The notes beneath the pieces were generated by a model. It searched no databases. It was not told where the DNA came from and saw nothing but the letters and a program-made list of their open reading frames with translations. Positions 1 through 8,136 of a stretch of DNA of 64,000 nucleotides are shown piece after piece (the first letter of the stretch is position 1; the number at the start of each line of letters is the position of its first letter). The position numbers and the translations under genes are program-made. The DNA lies in NCBI RefSeq assembly GCF_900111825.1, contig NZ_FOJM01000013.1, positions 62,001 through 126,000 of the forward strand, in the 5' to 3' direction. This stretch comes from Pedobacter suwonensis (GTDB taxonomy: Bacteria; Bacteroidota; Bacteroidia; Sphingobacteriales; Sphingobacteriaceae).

Positions 1-1
1 T

Positions 2-1024
2 GCACTTGAACAGGTTTCCATGGGTTTTTGGAGAGTCAACCTGGTTAACAGCAACTTTATGGCCTGCACCCCGCAGTGCAAAAAGAATTTTGGCTGGGAT
101 CCGTCCAAAGCATTTAGTTATGCTGACATGCTAAGTTGTATACTTCCTGAAGATCTGCCGGAAATGCAGGCCAAGGTTTCAGCTGCGATAGAACATCAAC
201 AGCTTTATAAGGCTCAGTACCGGGTAAAACATCCGGATGGCAGTATCCACTGGATAGACGCAAATGGTAAAGTGTTGTACAAAAACGGCATCCCCTATGA
301 GCTATTGGGAACAACGCTGGACATTACCGAAAAGAAAGATCTAGAAGTACTGCGCGATGAACTTTTGAATGTGGCCATGCATGAACTGAAAACGCCACTG
401 TCGGCTGTAATGGCATCTTTACAATTGCTTGAGCGTATGTTGCAGCCGCGGAGTGAGGAAAAAGCCCTGAATATTGTGACCAGGGCGCTGGGATCAACCG
501 AAAGGATTAATCGTCTTTTAGGCGAGATGGCCCTACCGGTAAATGCAAAGTTAAAAGAAATCAGCCTGGCAAAAACAACGTTTGATATTCGCAGACTTGC
601 CGATGAGATTGCAGACAATGCCAGGGTTATTCATGCCCTTGCGAAGATCGAAGTGCGGGCAGATGCGGATGAAATTTTGGTACATGGCGATCGTCATCGG
701 ATTGCCCAAGTCATCACCAATCTGATCAACAATGGAATCAAGTATTCTGAAAATGATCCAAATCTCGAAATTACCATTACATCAGATCATGATCAGGTCA
801 ACTTCAGCGTCAGGGATTATGGAATCGGGATAGCGCCGGGAGATCGTAAGAAAATATTTCAAAAATTTTACAGGGCCAATACGAAGTTGCAGGTGGATGG
901 CCTGGGAATAGGATTGTATCTGTGTGCAGAGGTGATTCTTCGCCATGGGGGCAGCATTCAGGTTGCAGATATCGAGCAGACGGGCACAACGGTTATATTC
1001 TCTATACCAACAGGCAATATTTAA
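2..1024 (+). CDS. PAS-domain sensor histidine kinase, 5' end outside window
   Basis: Autophosphorylating signal kinase. The reading frame is open to the left edge: the codons before the first ATG (position 20) translate as ALEQVS and run smoothly into a PAS fold, so the true start lies upstream. Counting from the ATG at 20, a PAS/PAC unit covers residues 1-105 (ending in the PAC-like GTTLDITEKK). HisKA follows with H-box MHELKTP (His 121), then a HATPase with N-box (NLINNGIKYS), G1 box DYGIGI, F box FQKFYRA and G2 box GLGIGL. All catalytic boxes look intact. No membrane segment or receiver domain is visible in the part present. The partner regulator is not next to it on the right; the next genes are on the other strand. 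The signal sensed is unknown. Confidence 0.9.
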   Translation, partial: ALEQVSMGFWRVNLVNSNFMACTPQCKKNFGWDPSKAFSYADMLSCILPEDLPEMQAKVSAAIEHQQLYKAQYRVKHPDGSIHWIDANGKVLYKNGIPYELLGTTLDITEKKDLEVLRDELLNVAMHELKTPLSAVMASLQLLERMLQPRSEEKALNIVTRALGSTERINRLLGEMALPVNAKLKEISLAKTTFDIRRLADEIADNARVIHALAKIEVRADADEILVHGDRHRIAQVITNLINNGIKYSENDPNLEITITSDHDQVNFSVRDYGIGIAPGDRKKIFQKFYRANTKLQVDGLGIGLYLCAEVILRHGGSIQVADIEQTGTTVIFSIPTGNI

Positions 1025-1266
1025 CAGCACTTTTAGGGCTGTCTACCTTATTATAATATCCTTGAAAGATAGCCAACTAAATTTCACATTTCAGGAGATG
1101 GGTAAGTTAACGTAAACACTAATACAACTGAACATCACGAGCGGAACTCATGCTGAACTTAGCACGAGTTAACATCTGACATTTACTTTGCTTTCTCTTA
1201 ATGATTGTTTTCGAACATGATTGATATGCTAATCATTAAAGGATAAGCAGATCAGTTCTCGACTTA

Positions 1267-1713
1267 TTACTGATCAAACTCAAAATCCATTTCTTTTCCG
1301 GATATAAGGTTATACACTACATTCCCATTGTTAATAATATAAAAAATATCCATATGCCCTCGTTTATACCGGATATACGCAACCAGGTTTTTGTTTTGTC
1401 CATCGAAAGTATTAATACCCCCTCCATCTTTTTTATTTGGAAGATCTAAATCGCGGTAAACATAAACGGAATAGAAATCATAGTCTGGTAAAATCGCAGA
1501 ATTGATTTTCCTATTGACTTTATCCCCAAGCAGTGCATAGGTTGATTTTTTATAGAAAAAGTTTCCCCTGATATAAAAATAGTCAATGCGATTGTTATTC
1601 GTTCCTGATTTAAATTGTTGAACATCTGGATTTAAGGGCTTGAGCTCAAAATTTTGCTGTTTGCTGTTGTTGCAGGCGGTGAGTACCAAAAGTAAAATAA
1701 TCAAATGTTTCAT
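1267..1713 (-). CDS. Small hypothetical lipoprotein
   Basis: 148-residue protein of unknown function. The N-terminus is a lipoprotein signal, with a hydrophobic run ending in the lipobox LTAC (Cys 14) followed by NNSKQQ, so it is probably anchored in the outer or inner membrane facing the periplasm. The mature part is rich in Tyr, Asn and Asp with alternating hydrophobic residues, consistent with a small beta-rich domain; I recognise no family. It lies downstream of, and in the same direction as, the putative zinc protease gene at 1859-3196 with a 145-bp gap, so co-transcription is possible but not certain. Confidence 0.7.
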   Translation of the reverse strand: MKHLIILLLVLTACNNSKQQNFELKPLNPDVQQFKSGTNNNRIDYFYIRGNFFYKKSTYALLGDKVNRKINSAILPDYDFYSVYVYRDLDLPNKKDGGGINTFDGQNKNLVAYIRYKRGHMDIFYIINNGNVVYNLISGKEMDFEFDQ

Positions 1714-1858
1714 GGTCCGTTTAATTCGTATTGGTCTTTACAATCCTGCCTTGGTCTCAGGTAATATTACTGAACAATATCTTTCTCTTGTAAACCGTTA
1801 TTTCCGGTTTTAAAAATGAGGATTGACGCGTTATTGATGACAGAGCAAGCTTTACAGC

Positions 1859-3196
1859 TTATCGAAATTTTAAATCATATTCACTTTTGTTCAAAAAGAC
1901 AAGCGGATTATCGGTCTCAATCATTTCTTTAATGGCCATCTTTTTATCGTCAGACTTGTGATAAAAAGATTCCGCTATTTTATATCCGATCCTATAACCC
2001 AGATCGCCAGGCCTATTCTTGCTACTTGCCGCATTGAATAACCAATTCTGGAGATTTTTGGTGCAGAGTTCGCTCTTCATTTCCTGCCACAGTTCCTTTT
2101 CGTGTGCAGTTGCATACAGCGAAGCGCGGCTACCGGTTTCCTGGTTTCTCTTCATAATCAACACCTCAGAAATAAAACTGGCAACACCCTCTTTAATCAC
2201 ATTCTTAAGTAGAACACACTCACAGGCTGTCGGATTCATTTTTCGCTGTTGGGTATGGATATATTCGTGGGCAATGGTCTCCCTTACAAAATTTAAAACA
2301 TCTGCCTGATCTGATCGCGCTAATATATCTGATCTTAAATTTTCATTGGTGATTTCTGAAACATCACAATTCTTATCCCCGGCGATCATCTCCAGCCCTA
2401 TTAAAACATAATTGTTGGAAATGGTCCCTCCAGAAGACATTGGTCCGATAGTGATGGCTATCCTGGCCTCCTTTCCATTGGGATATAACGAACGGGTCTG
2501 CCTGATGATATCCGATAAGCGCTCCGAATCTGAAAATAACAAGGTGTTTTGACGTACGCTTTCATAAAACTTTTTATATTTTTTAATCCTGTCAGTATAA
2601 AATTCGGGCGAAAAATACCTGACTTTCGCAAATTCCTTCAAACCGTTTGTAGCCCGGTCAAGATATTTACTTTGAATAGTATTAACGCTGTCGCTATAGG
2701 TTTTAGCAGCTTTTAAGGCATCAAATGCTTCCCAGAAGTGCTTGATGTCAATAGTTGAAACATCTTTTGCATTTTCGGGTTCAAGGGCTTTAGCAATCTT
2801 TCTTCTCCGCTCCAGCACACTTTTACTTAGCCGGGCAAAATTCATACTGATCACCCCATCTGGTGAAGGTTTTGGAGAGACTGATTTGATGTTGATTTTA
2901 TAAAGTCCGCCTTTTGCGGGTTCATACTCCAACTTATCGGTTCCTTTATTACCGTCGGCAAGATCTGTCGATAAGATTTTTTCACCAGCTTCATCATAGA
3001 GATTAATTTCAATATCAATATTTTCCTGATAAACCTTAATCAGATAAACTTCACCCTTCTTAAGCCGTACATTATAGTTTAATTCATTTCTGCCACTAAA
3101 TGCAGTCTTTTTATCATTCTGCTTAAAATCAACAAAATTCTGAGCATAGGAAACAGCGTGCAGTAAAATAAATAGAACGGTAAATAATTTAAACAT
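1859..3196 (-). CDS. Secreted putative zinc metalloprotease (DUF2268-like)
   Basis: 445-residue exported protein. Residues 1-19 are a signal peptide ending in SYAQ. Residues ~25-120 look like a bacterial pre-peptidase C-terminal (PPC)-type beta domain, here placed N-terminally. The C-terminal half carries HEYIH (310-314), an HExxH zinc-binding motif, within a helix followed by TQQ. This arrangement resembles the DUF2268 predicted Zn-dependent protease group. A downstream EGVASF stretch supplies a Glu that could be the third zinc ligand (inference). Substrate is unknown. The upstream region to 3437 is AT-rich and shared with a divergent aspartyl-protease gene, so two secreted peptidases face away from each other. 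Confidence 0.7.
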   Translation of the reverse strand: MFKLFTVLFILLHAVSYAQNFVDFKQNDKKTAFSGRNELNYNVRLKKGEVYLIKVYQENIDIEINLYDEAGEKILSTDLADGNKGTDKLEYEPAKGGLYKINIKSVSPKPSPDGVISMNFARLSKSVLERRRKIAKALEPENAKDVSTIDIKHFWEAFDALKAAKTYSDSVNTIQSKYLDRATNGLKEFAKVRYFSPEFYTDRIKKYKKFYESVRQNTLLFSDSERLSDIIRQTRSLYPNGKEARIAITIGPMSSGGTISNNYVLIGLEMIAGDKNCDVSEITNENLRSDILARSDQADVLNFVRETIAHEYIHTQQRKMNPTACECVLLKNVIKEGVASFISEVLIMKRNQETGSRASLYATAHEKELWQEMKSELCTKNLQNWLFNAASSKNRPGDLGYRIGYKIAESFYHKSDDKKMAIKEMIETDNPLVFLNKSEYDLKFR

Positions 3197-3437
3197 GTTT
3201 TTATTTTAATAGACACTTTAAAATGTATATCGTTGCAATATTTAGAAATTACCCGTAAAATTACTTCGGTAATATGCTTCATCGTTCAATTTAAAATTTA
3301 TTTATTTTAGCATTAATTAAATAATTTGCGCTGCTGAGTTCAGCTATAAATTAGTTTTTCAATATTATAAATAAAATGATTTATTTATATAAATTACGCA
3401 AAACTGATCTTCTACAATTCACTTAAACTCCCCGGAA

Positions 3438-4628
3438 ATGCCGTCGAAATTTAATGCAGCCCTTATTTTTTTTCTCCTGTTCAATTTAGTGCATTCAGTA
3501 ACTTTTTCACAGATTATACTTCCTTTTGAATTATATGATAATAAAAGTATTCTGATCAAACTGCCTGCATTGAACGGCAAGGATTCGTTAACTTTCTTTT
3601 TTGATACAGGTGCCTCGACCATTTTACTCGATAGCCATGTAGCCGAAAAATTTAATATTAAGGCAGATCTTCATCAGGAGATCCGCGGGGCAGGGGGCAT
3701 TAAAATGTACCGCTATACTACGGGACAAAAAATTTTTCTAAATGAATCAGTAAGTATTGATCATTTAAATTTTGTTCTTGATGATCTTTCCAGACTTAAT
3801 GCAACGGTTGGTAGAAAGTTTGATGGTATTATTGGGAATGATATCCTGAGCAATTATTTAACTGTCGTAAATATTACAAAAAGACAAATATTGCTGTATC
3901 CTTTTAAAACACAATTAAACATGGCTGATTATAAGGCCATAGATTTTATTCTGGATGATGGAATACCTATCCCACGTTTTGGCATTGATGTGCATTTATT
4001 GAATGGGGAAAAGCTTTCCGGAGATATATTGTTTGATAGCGGCGCGGGCCTGGCACTGCTTTTTAATACCCCTTTTCAGCAACAACATGATTTATTAACA
4101 AAAATAGGCAAAACTGTTTCGAGTACGCAGAACAGTTTAACCACCAAAAGTGCCACTACACTTGCAGCCATTGCTTCTCTTTCTATTGGTCCATATATTT
4201 TCAAAGGGAAACTGCCTGTAAGTATATCGTCAGACGGGGAGGGGGTGAGTGCTTCTAAAAAGTACCTGGGTATATTGGGCAGCCAGATTATACACCGTTT
4301 TGATTTTATTCTGGACTATAGTGCCAGGAAACTCTACCTGAAACCAAATTTTTTATATCAACAGGATTTTACTACCGCTGTTGCGCCTTTTAAAATTATT
4401 CTGCAGGGAGGGAAGGTGATGATAGACGAAATCATAGAGCAATCTGCAGCCTACCGTTGCGGCCTTCGGAAGGGCCAGGTAATTACTGCAATCAATAAAT
4501 TGGAATCCAAAGATTTAAAGGACTATCGGAAAATGCTGTTGAATGAAAATAAAGAGGTTGAAGTAAACTATATTGACAGCGACGGACAAGCCAAAAAATG
4601 CGTGTTTAAGATAGAGAAATTATTATAA
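3438..4628 (+). CDS. Secreted aspartyl protease-like protein with C-terminal PDZ domain
   Basis: 396-residue exported protein. The signal peptide spans ~1-24 (ends TFSQ). A retropepsin/pepsin-like fold contains the classical FFFDTGAST motif (Asp 56) and a second lobe with ILFDSGAG (Asp 200), matching the two catalytic aspartates expected of a single-chain aspartyl protease. Residues ~310-390 form a PDZ-like module (EQSAAYRCGLRKGQVI), likely for substrate recognition or placement. This architecture is common in Bacteroidota periplasmic proteins. The ATG at 3438 is preferred because it gives a complete signal peptide. Actual proteolysis and target are unproven. Confidence 0.8.
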   Translation: MPSKFNAALIFFLLFNLVHSVTFSQIILPFELYDNKSILIKLPALNGKDSLTFFFDTGASTILLDSHVAEKFNIKADLHQEIRGAGGIKMYRYTTGQKIFLNESVSIDHLNFVLDDLSRLNATVGRKFDGIIGNDILSNYLTVVNITKRQILLYPFKTQLNMADYKAIDFILDDGIPIPRFGIDVHLLNGEKLSGDILFDSGAGLALLFNTPFQQQHDLLTKIGKTVSSTQNSLTTKSATTLAAIASLSIGPYIFKGKLPVSISSDGEGVSASKKYLGILGSQIIHRFDFILDYSARKLYLKPNFLYQQDFTTAVAPFKIILQGGKVMIDEIIEQSAAYRCGLRKGQVITAINKLESKDLKDYRKMLLNENKEVEVNYIDSDGQAKKCVFKIEKLL

Positions 4629-4806
4629 AGGTTCTTATCCAAAAGGAGTTCCAGACGAAGATATCGGGTTAAGCGCAAATTTTTGCTGCTATCCGTTATG
4701 CAAAGGTTTATCCGCTCTATCGGCGTGGCCCCCCAATAAGACAGCTACCGGAAACTTCACCGCTGGTTTGGATGAGATTCCAGGTCATTGCCGAAATAAG
4801 ATGTGA

Positions 4807-4863
4807 GGTTATGCTGAAAATGCTTCCGCGATAAAGGTTTTCGAAAAGGCAGGCTTGGCTTAA
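4807..4863 (+). pseudogene. Relic of the C-terminus of a GNAT acetyltransferase
   Basis: In one frame this stretch reads GYAENASAIKVFEKAGLA followed by TAA. It matches the well-known end of GNAT N-acetyltransferases, where N-x-x-S-x-x-V-x-E-K-x-G-F binds acetyl-CoA. A TGA lies immediately upstream (4804-4806) and the preceding ~170 bases in the same frame do not resemble the rest of a GNAT domain, so only the tail of the gene survives. The rest of the 267-bp gap between the aspartyl protease and the helicase holds nothing else I recognise. Confidence 0.5.
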
Positions 4864-4895
4864 AACTTTCAGCCGGTTTCAATGGTTGTAACACC

Positions 4896-6425
4896 ATGCA
4901 GATTTTATCCTCAACCGCTGCGCATGGGTCAGCAACAAAATTATATCCCTATCAGCAGTATGCGATAGAAACCCTGTTTGAAAAAATGCAGTCAGGCACT
5001 GAGCAGCTACGTCTGCTCTTCCAGTTGCCTACAGGCGGCGGTAAAACGGTTATCTTTTCTGAAATTGCCAATCGTTTTATAAACCAATACGGAAAAAAGG
5101 TGATTGTGCTTACACACCGGCAAGAGTTATGCAAACAGACTTCGCTTGCCATGAAAAATGCTGGTGTTTTTAATAAAGTAGTCGACAGCAAAGTTAAACG
5201 GATAGCCAAAAAAGATTATTATTACTGTTATGTAGCCATGGTCGAAACCCTTAAACACCGGATCGATGATGGTCTGATCGATACTAAAGGGGTAGGTCTC
5301 GTAATTGTTGATGAGGCCCATCACAATTCTTTCCATAAACTGCTTAAAAAATTTCCGTTTGCCAGGATAATAGGGGTTACAGCCACACCTTTTTCGGCAG
5401 ATGCAGCGCTCCCGATGAAGAGCTTTTATACTGAGTTGGTGCTTGGAGAGCAGATCAATTCGCTGATCGAAAAGGGCTTTCTGGCCAAACCAAAGAGTTA
5501 TGCTTATGAAGTAGAACTCAACACGCTGAACAGGGGTATACATGGCGATTTCACGGTGAGCAGCTCTGATGAGCTATATTCATCGAAAGTAATGCTCGAT
5601 CTTCTGGTTCATGCCTACGGGGAACATGCCCTTGGGAAAAAGACGTTAATTTTCAATAACGGCATATTTACCTCCCGAAAGGTATTGGAAGTTTTTGAGC
5701 AGGCGGGTTATCCCATCCGACATCTGGATAACCATACCGAAAATGCAGAAAGGATTGAAATATTAAAATGGTTTAAAAAGACAAAAGGTGCGATATTAAC
5801 ATCGGTATCTATATTAACTACCGGTTTTGATGAACCGTCTGTGCAGTCGGTTATCCTGAACCGTGCTACCACCTCACTTACGCTTTATCACCAGATGATT
5901 GGCAGGGGAGCAAGGCGTTTGTCCGGTAAAAAGACTTTTAATATTATCGACCTGGGCAATAATGCAGAAAGGTTTGGAGAATGGGATGCTCCGGTGGATT
6001 GGCAGCATGTATTCGAAAACCCCGAAATCTATCACCAGATCCTGGCAAAAGCCAGCGACGATATCCATCAGATGCCTGCCGAAATGAGAAACAGGTTTCC
6101 CAATAGTACGGAGATTGCATTCGACGTGCTTGCCGCCTATCAAGCCGCCATGGATAAAGGGGAAAAATCAAAAACCGTGCTCCGCAATTCCATCAGGCAA
6201 CATGCGTTGATGTGCACTGACAATGCTGACACGGTGAGCAAGGCATTTGAATTGGTAACCGAACTCGAGAAAGAAATCGACTGGAGGATAAAACAATATG
6301 CGAAATGCCTGGGTTCGGTAACCAAAAACTATATCAAATGGTTGGGCAGCGATTACCGGAGCCGTTTGCATGGCCTGATCGAGAAAATAATGTCGAGGCG
6401 GGCGGCAATGCGCACAGCGGTTTAG
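4896..6425 (+). CDS. DEAD/DEAH-box superfamily 2 helicase
   Basis: 509-residue ATP-dependent nucleic-acid helicase or translocase. Motifs in order: a Q-like YPYQQYAI; Walker A PTGGGKT (45-51); motif Ia region VIVLTHRQEL; Walker B VDEAHH (DEAH at 139-142); motif III TATPF (162-165); a helicase C-terminal domain with TTGFDEPSV; and motif VI QMIGRGARR. It resembles the COG1061 (SSL2/type III restriction-like) helicases. The ~130 C-terminal residues are helical and unassigned. No nuclease, methylase or recombination partner sits next to it, so it appears as an orphan. The ATG at 4896 lies shortly after the GNAT relic. Confidence 0.85.
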   Translation: MQILSSTAAHGSATKLYPYQQYAIETLFEKMQSGTEQLRLLFQLPTGGGKTVIFSEIANRFINQYGKKVIVLTHRQELCKQTSLAMKNAGVFNKVVDSKVKRIAKKDYYYCYVAMVETLKHRIDDGLIDTKGVGLVIVDEAHHNSFHKLLKKFPFARIIGVTATPFSADAALPMKSFYTELVLGEQINSLIEKGFLAKPKSYAYEVELNTLNRGIHGDFTVSSSDELYSSKVMLDLLVHAYGEHALGKKTLIFNNGIFTSRKVLEVFEQAGYPIRHLDNHTENAERIEILKWFKKTKGAILTSVSILTTGFDEPSVQSVILNRATTSLTLYHQMIGRGARRLSGKKTFNIIDLGNNAERFGEWDAPVDWQHVFENPEIYHQILAKASDDIHQMPAEMRNRFPNSTEIAFDVLAAYQAAMDKGEKSKTVLRNSIRQHALMCTDNADTVSKAFELVTELEKEIDWRIKQYAKCLGSVTKNYIKWLGSDYRSRLHGLIEKIMSRRAAMRTAV

Positions 6426-6452
6426 TCTGTACATGATGAAATGTTTTAAACG

Positions 6453-6617
6453 ATGAAAATTATCATTGCTTTTTTGTTTTTAAGTCTACCCTGGCTAACA
6501 TTTGGCCAAACAGGCAAATGCTACAAGGACACCATTAATCACAAAATAAAAGTCACCTTCTATTTGGAAGGATTAAATGAAGTGTTTATTAATGGTAAAC
6601 ACGCGCTGTGTTCATGA
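6453..6617 (+). CDS. Very small putative secreted protein
   Basis: A 54-codon frame beginning with a convincing signal peptide (MKIIIAFLFLSLPWLTFGQ) and followed by only ~35 mature residues, with two cysteines (one near the start, one in the final ALCS). It starts 27 bp after the helicase stop in the same direction. The mature part has no recognisable domain and could be either a genuine small periplasmic protein or the truncated front of a larger secreted one. The next ~175 bases contain nothing else identifiable. Confidence 0.4.
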   Translation: MKIIIAFLFLSLPWLTFGQTGKCYKDTINHKIKVTFYLEGLNEVFINGKHALCS

Positions 6618-6793
6618 TGCTGTTGCACACAGAAAGGCTGTTTCTACATGCCTGCCCTTTTACCCGGACGACTGCTGTTGAAATAGGCTCAATTTGGCCT
6701 GTCGCTGTTCGTAACAGGCTTGATTTAACCTAAATGAGGCCAAAATTATTGCTGTCGCTTTAAAGCGTTAAGTTTTAAGTATGGATTTTGTAT

Positions 6794-6830
6794 AAAAAAC
6801 GAAGCCCTGGCTTTTCAAATCCGGGGCTTC
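6794..6830 (-). terminator. Intrinsic terminator of the siderophore-uptake operon
   Basis: Read on the minus strand, a GAAGCCC...GGGCTTC stem (7 bp, extended by GG/CC) is followed by G and six T residues. It sits just beyond the stop codon of the PepSY protein gene (6835), in the right place and orientation to end the minus-strand operon. Confidence 0.8.
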
Positions 6831-6834
6831 CTAT

Positions 6835-8109
6835 TTATATTTTCGCAAGTAGTTGTTCCGCTGGTCCCTGATGGATGGCGTTAGGCTGTTTCACCACAAT
6901 TTTCCCAGGTTTCTTTTTCTTAAACTTCCGGCCATACCATACCAGGAATCCGGTAATCGGTAAACTGGCGCCGATGAGTGAGGCCAGAAAGGCCAGCACC
7001 TTGCCAGGGAAGCCTAAAATACTGCCTACATGGATATCGTAATTCATCTTTCTCAGTTTCTGTCCAAAAGAGGCTTGCGCATAAGTTATAGAATAGGCAT
7101 CTTTCCGCTTCAATTCGTTCAGGCTATGCTGGTCAAACGTGTAACCCTGGCTATTGTAAAACTGTCCTTTATTTGGGTACACGGTAATGTTGATGGCAGC
7201 CTTTGCATCTGTGGTATCTGCAAAATTATAATAGAATCCCATCGATTTAGGGTGTCGTGTGATCACCTGCTTCCAGGCCATGTCCATCGCTTTTTCCGGT
7301 GTATAGCCTTTTCCTTTTAGCGTAGAGTCTGAATCCAGGCGTTTATATTCTGCCAGCTTATCGCCACCAGATGTAACCCAATAGATGCCCTCACTATACC
7401 ATTTAATGCCGTATACCATTCCGGTAAGGGCTATGGCCAACAGAAACAACAAAGCATAAAAGCCGAGTACGTTGTGCAGGTCTAGGTTTACCCTTTTAAA
7501 AGAGGCACCCCATTTGATTTTAAAACTTTTATCACGCGTGGACTGATTCCATTTTTTAGGATACCACCAGATCAGCCCGGTAATCAGCAAGACAACGAAA
7601 ATCAGGGTACCATAGTTCACAATAGGCCGGCCTATTTTAGCCGGCATCCAAAGAAAACGGTGTCCGTTTAAAATAAACCTGAAGAAATCCGATTCGCCGG
7701 GTTTATGCACTTCGGTACTGATCACTTCGCCCGTATAAGGGTTCACTTTCAGGATGGTATTGCCCGTACGGCGATCTTTCGGACCAGCATTGGCGGCCCT
7801 CAAATTTAAGTTAATGGCTCTGCCCTGCTGGTAATTGGCGTATGAAGGCACTTTCTCCGGGTAAAGTTTCGCGGCAATCTGCATCAGTTCAGATGGTTTA
7901 ACCACGGGCTTATCCTGCCAGGCTACTTTTGTTTCCGGTTCCAGCAGCCCGGTAATTTCTTCATTAAACACCCAGATACAACCGGTGAGGCACACGATAA
8001 GTACAATGATGCCAGATATTAAACCTAACCACAAATGCAGCCAATTGTTGATGCGCTTTAAAAGCGTGTCTTTTTGCTTTTTCTTTCCTTGATTTCGTGT
8101 CTTGCTCAT
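6835..8109 (-). CDS. PepSY-associated transmembrane protein (iron uptake)
   Basis: 424-residue inner-membrane protein. A lysine-rich cytoplasmic start is followed by a first membrane helix (~25-48, with the typical LHLWLGLISG entry). There are further helices around residues 165-185, 210-240 and 375-400, with PepSY-like periplasmic segments between them. This is the PepSY_TM family commonly encoded beside siderophore receptors, where it is thought to help reduce or release iron from imported ferri-siderophore (family knowledge, mechanism not settled). The gene starts 27 bp after the TonB receptor gene ends, so the two form an operon, closed by the terminator at 6794-6830. Confidence 0.85.
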   Translation of the reverse strand: MSKTRNQGKKKQKDTLLKRINNWLHLWLGLISGIIVLIVCLTGCIWVFNEEITGLLEPETKVAWQDKPVVKPSELMQIAAKLYPEKVPSYANYQQGRAINLNLRAANAGPKDRRTGNTILKVNPYTGEVISTEVHKPGESDFFRFILNGHRFLWMPAKIGRPIVNYGTLIFVVLLITGLIWWYPKKWNQSTRDKSFKIKWGASFKRVNLDLHNVLGFYALLFLLAIALTGMVYGIKWYSEGIYWVTSGGDKLAEYKRLDSDSTLKGKGYTPEKAMDMAWKQVITRHPKSMGFYYNFADTTDAKAAINITVYPNKGQFYNSQGYTFDQHSLNELKRKDAYSITYAQASFGQKLRKMNYDIHVGSILGFPGKVLAFLASLIGASLPITGFLVWYGRKFKKKKPGKIVVKQPNAIHQGPAEQLLAKI

Positions 8110-8136
8110 AGTGCCTGTTTATTGGTCGGATGTAGA

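Noticed and set aside
1145..1170. AACTC/GAGTT hairpin between the histidine kinase and the lipoprotein gene
   Set aside because: Short stem with internal mismatches and no T-run on either side; function not supportable.
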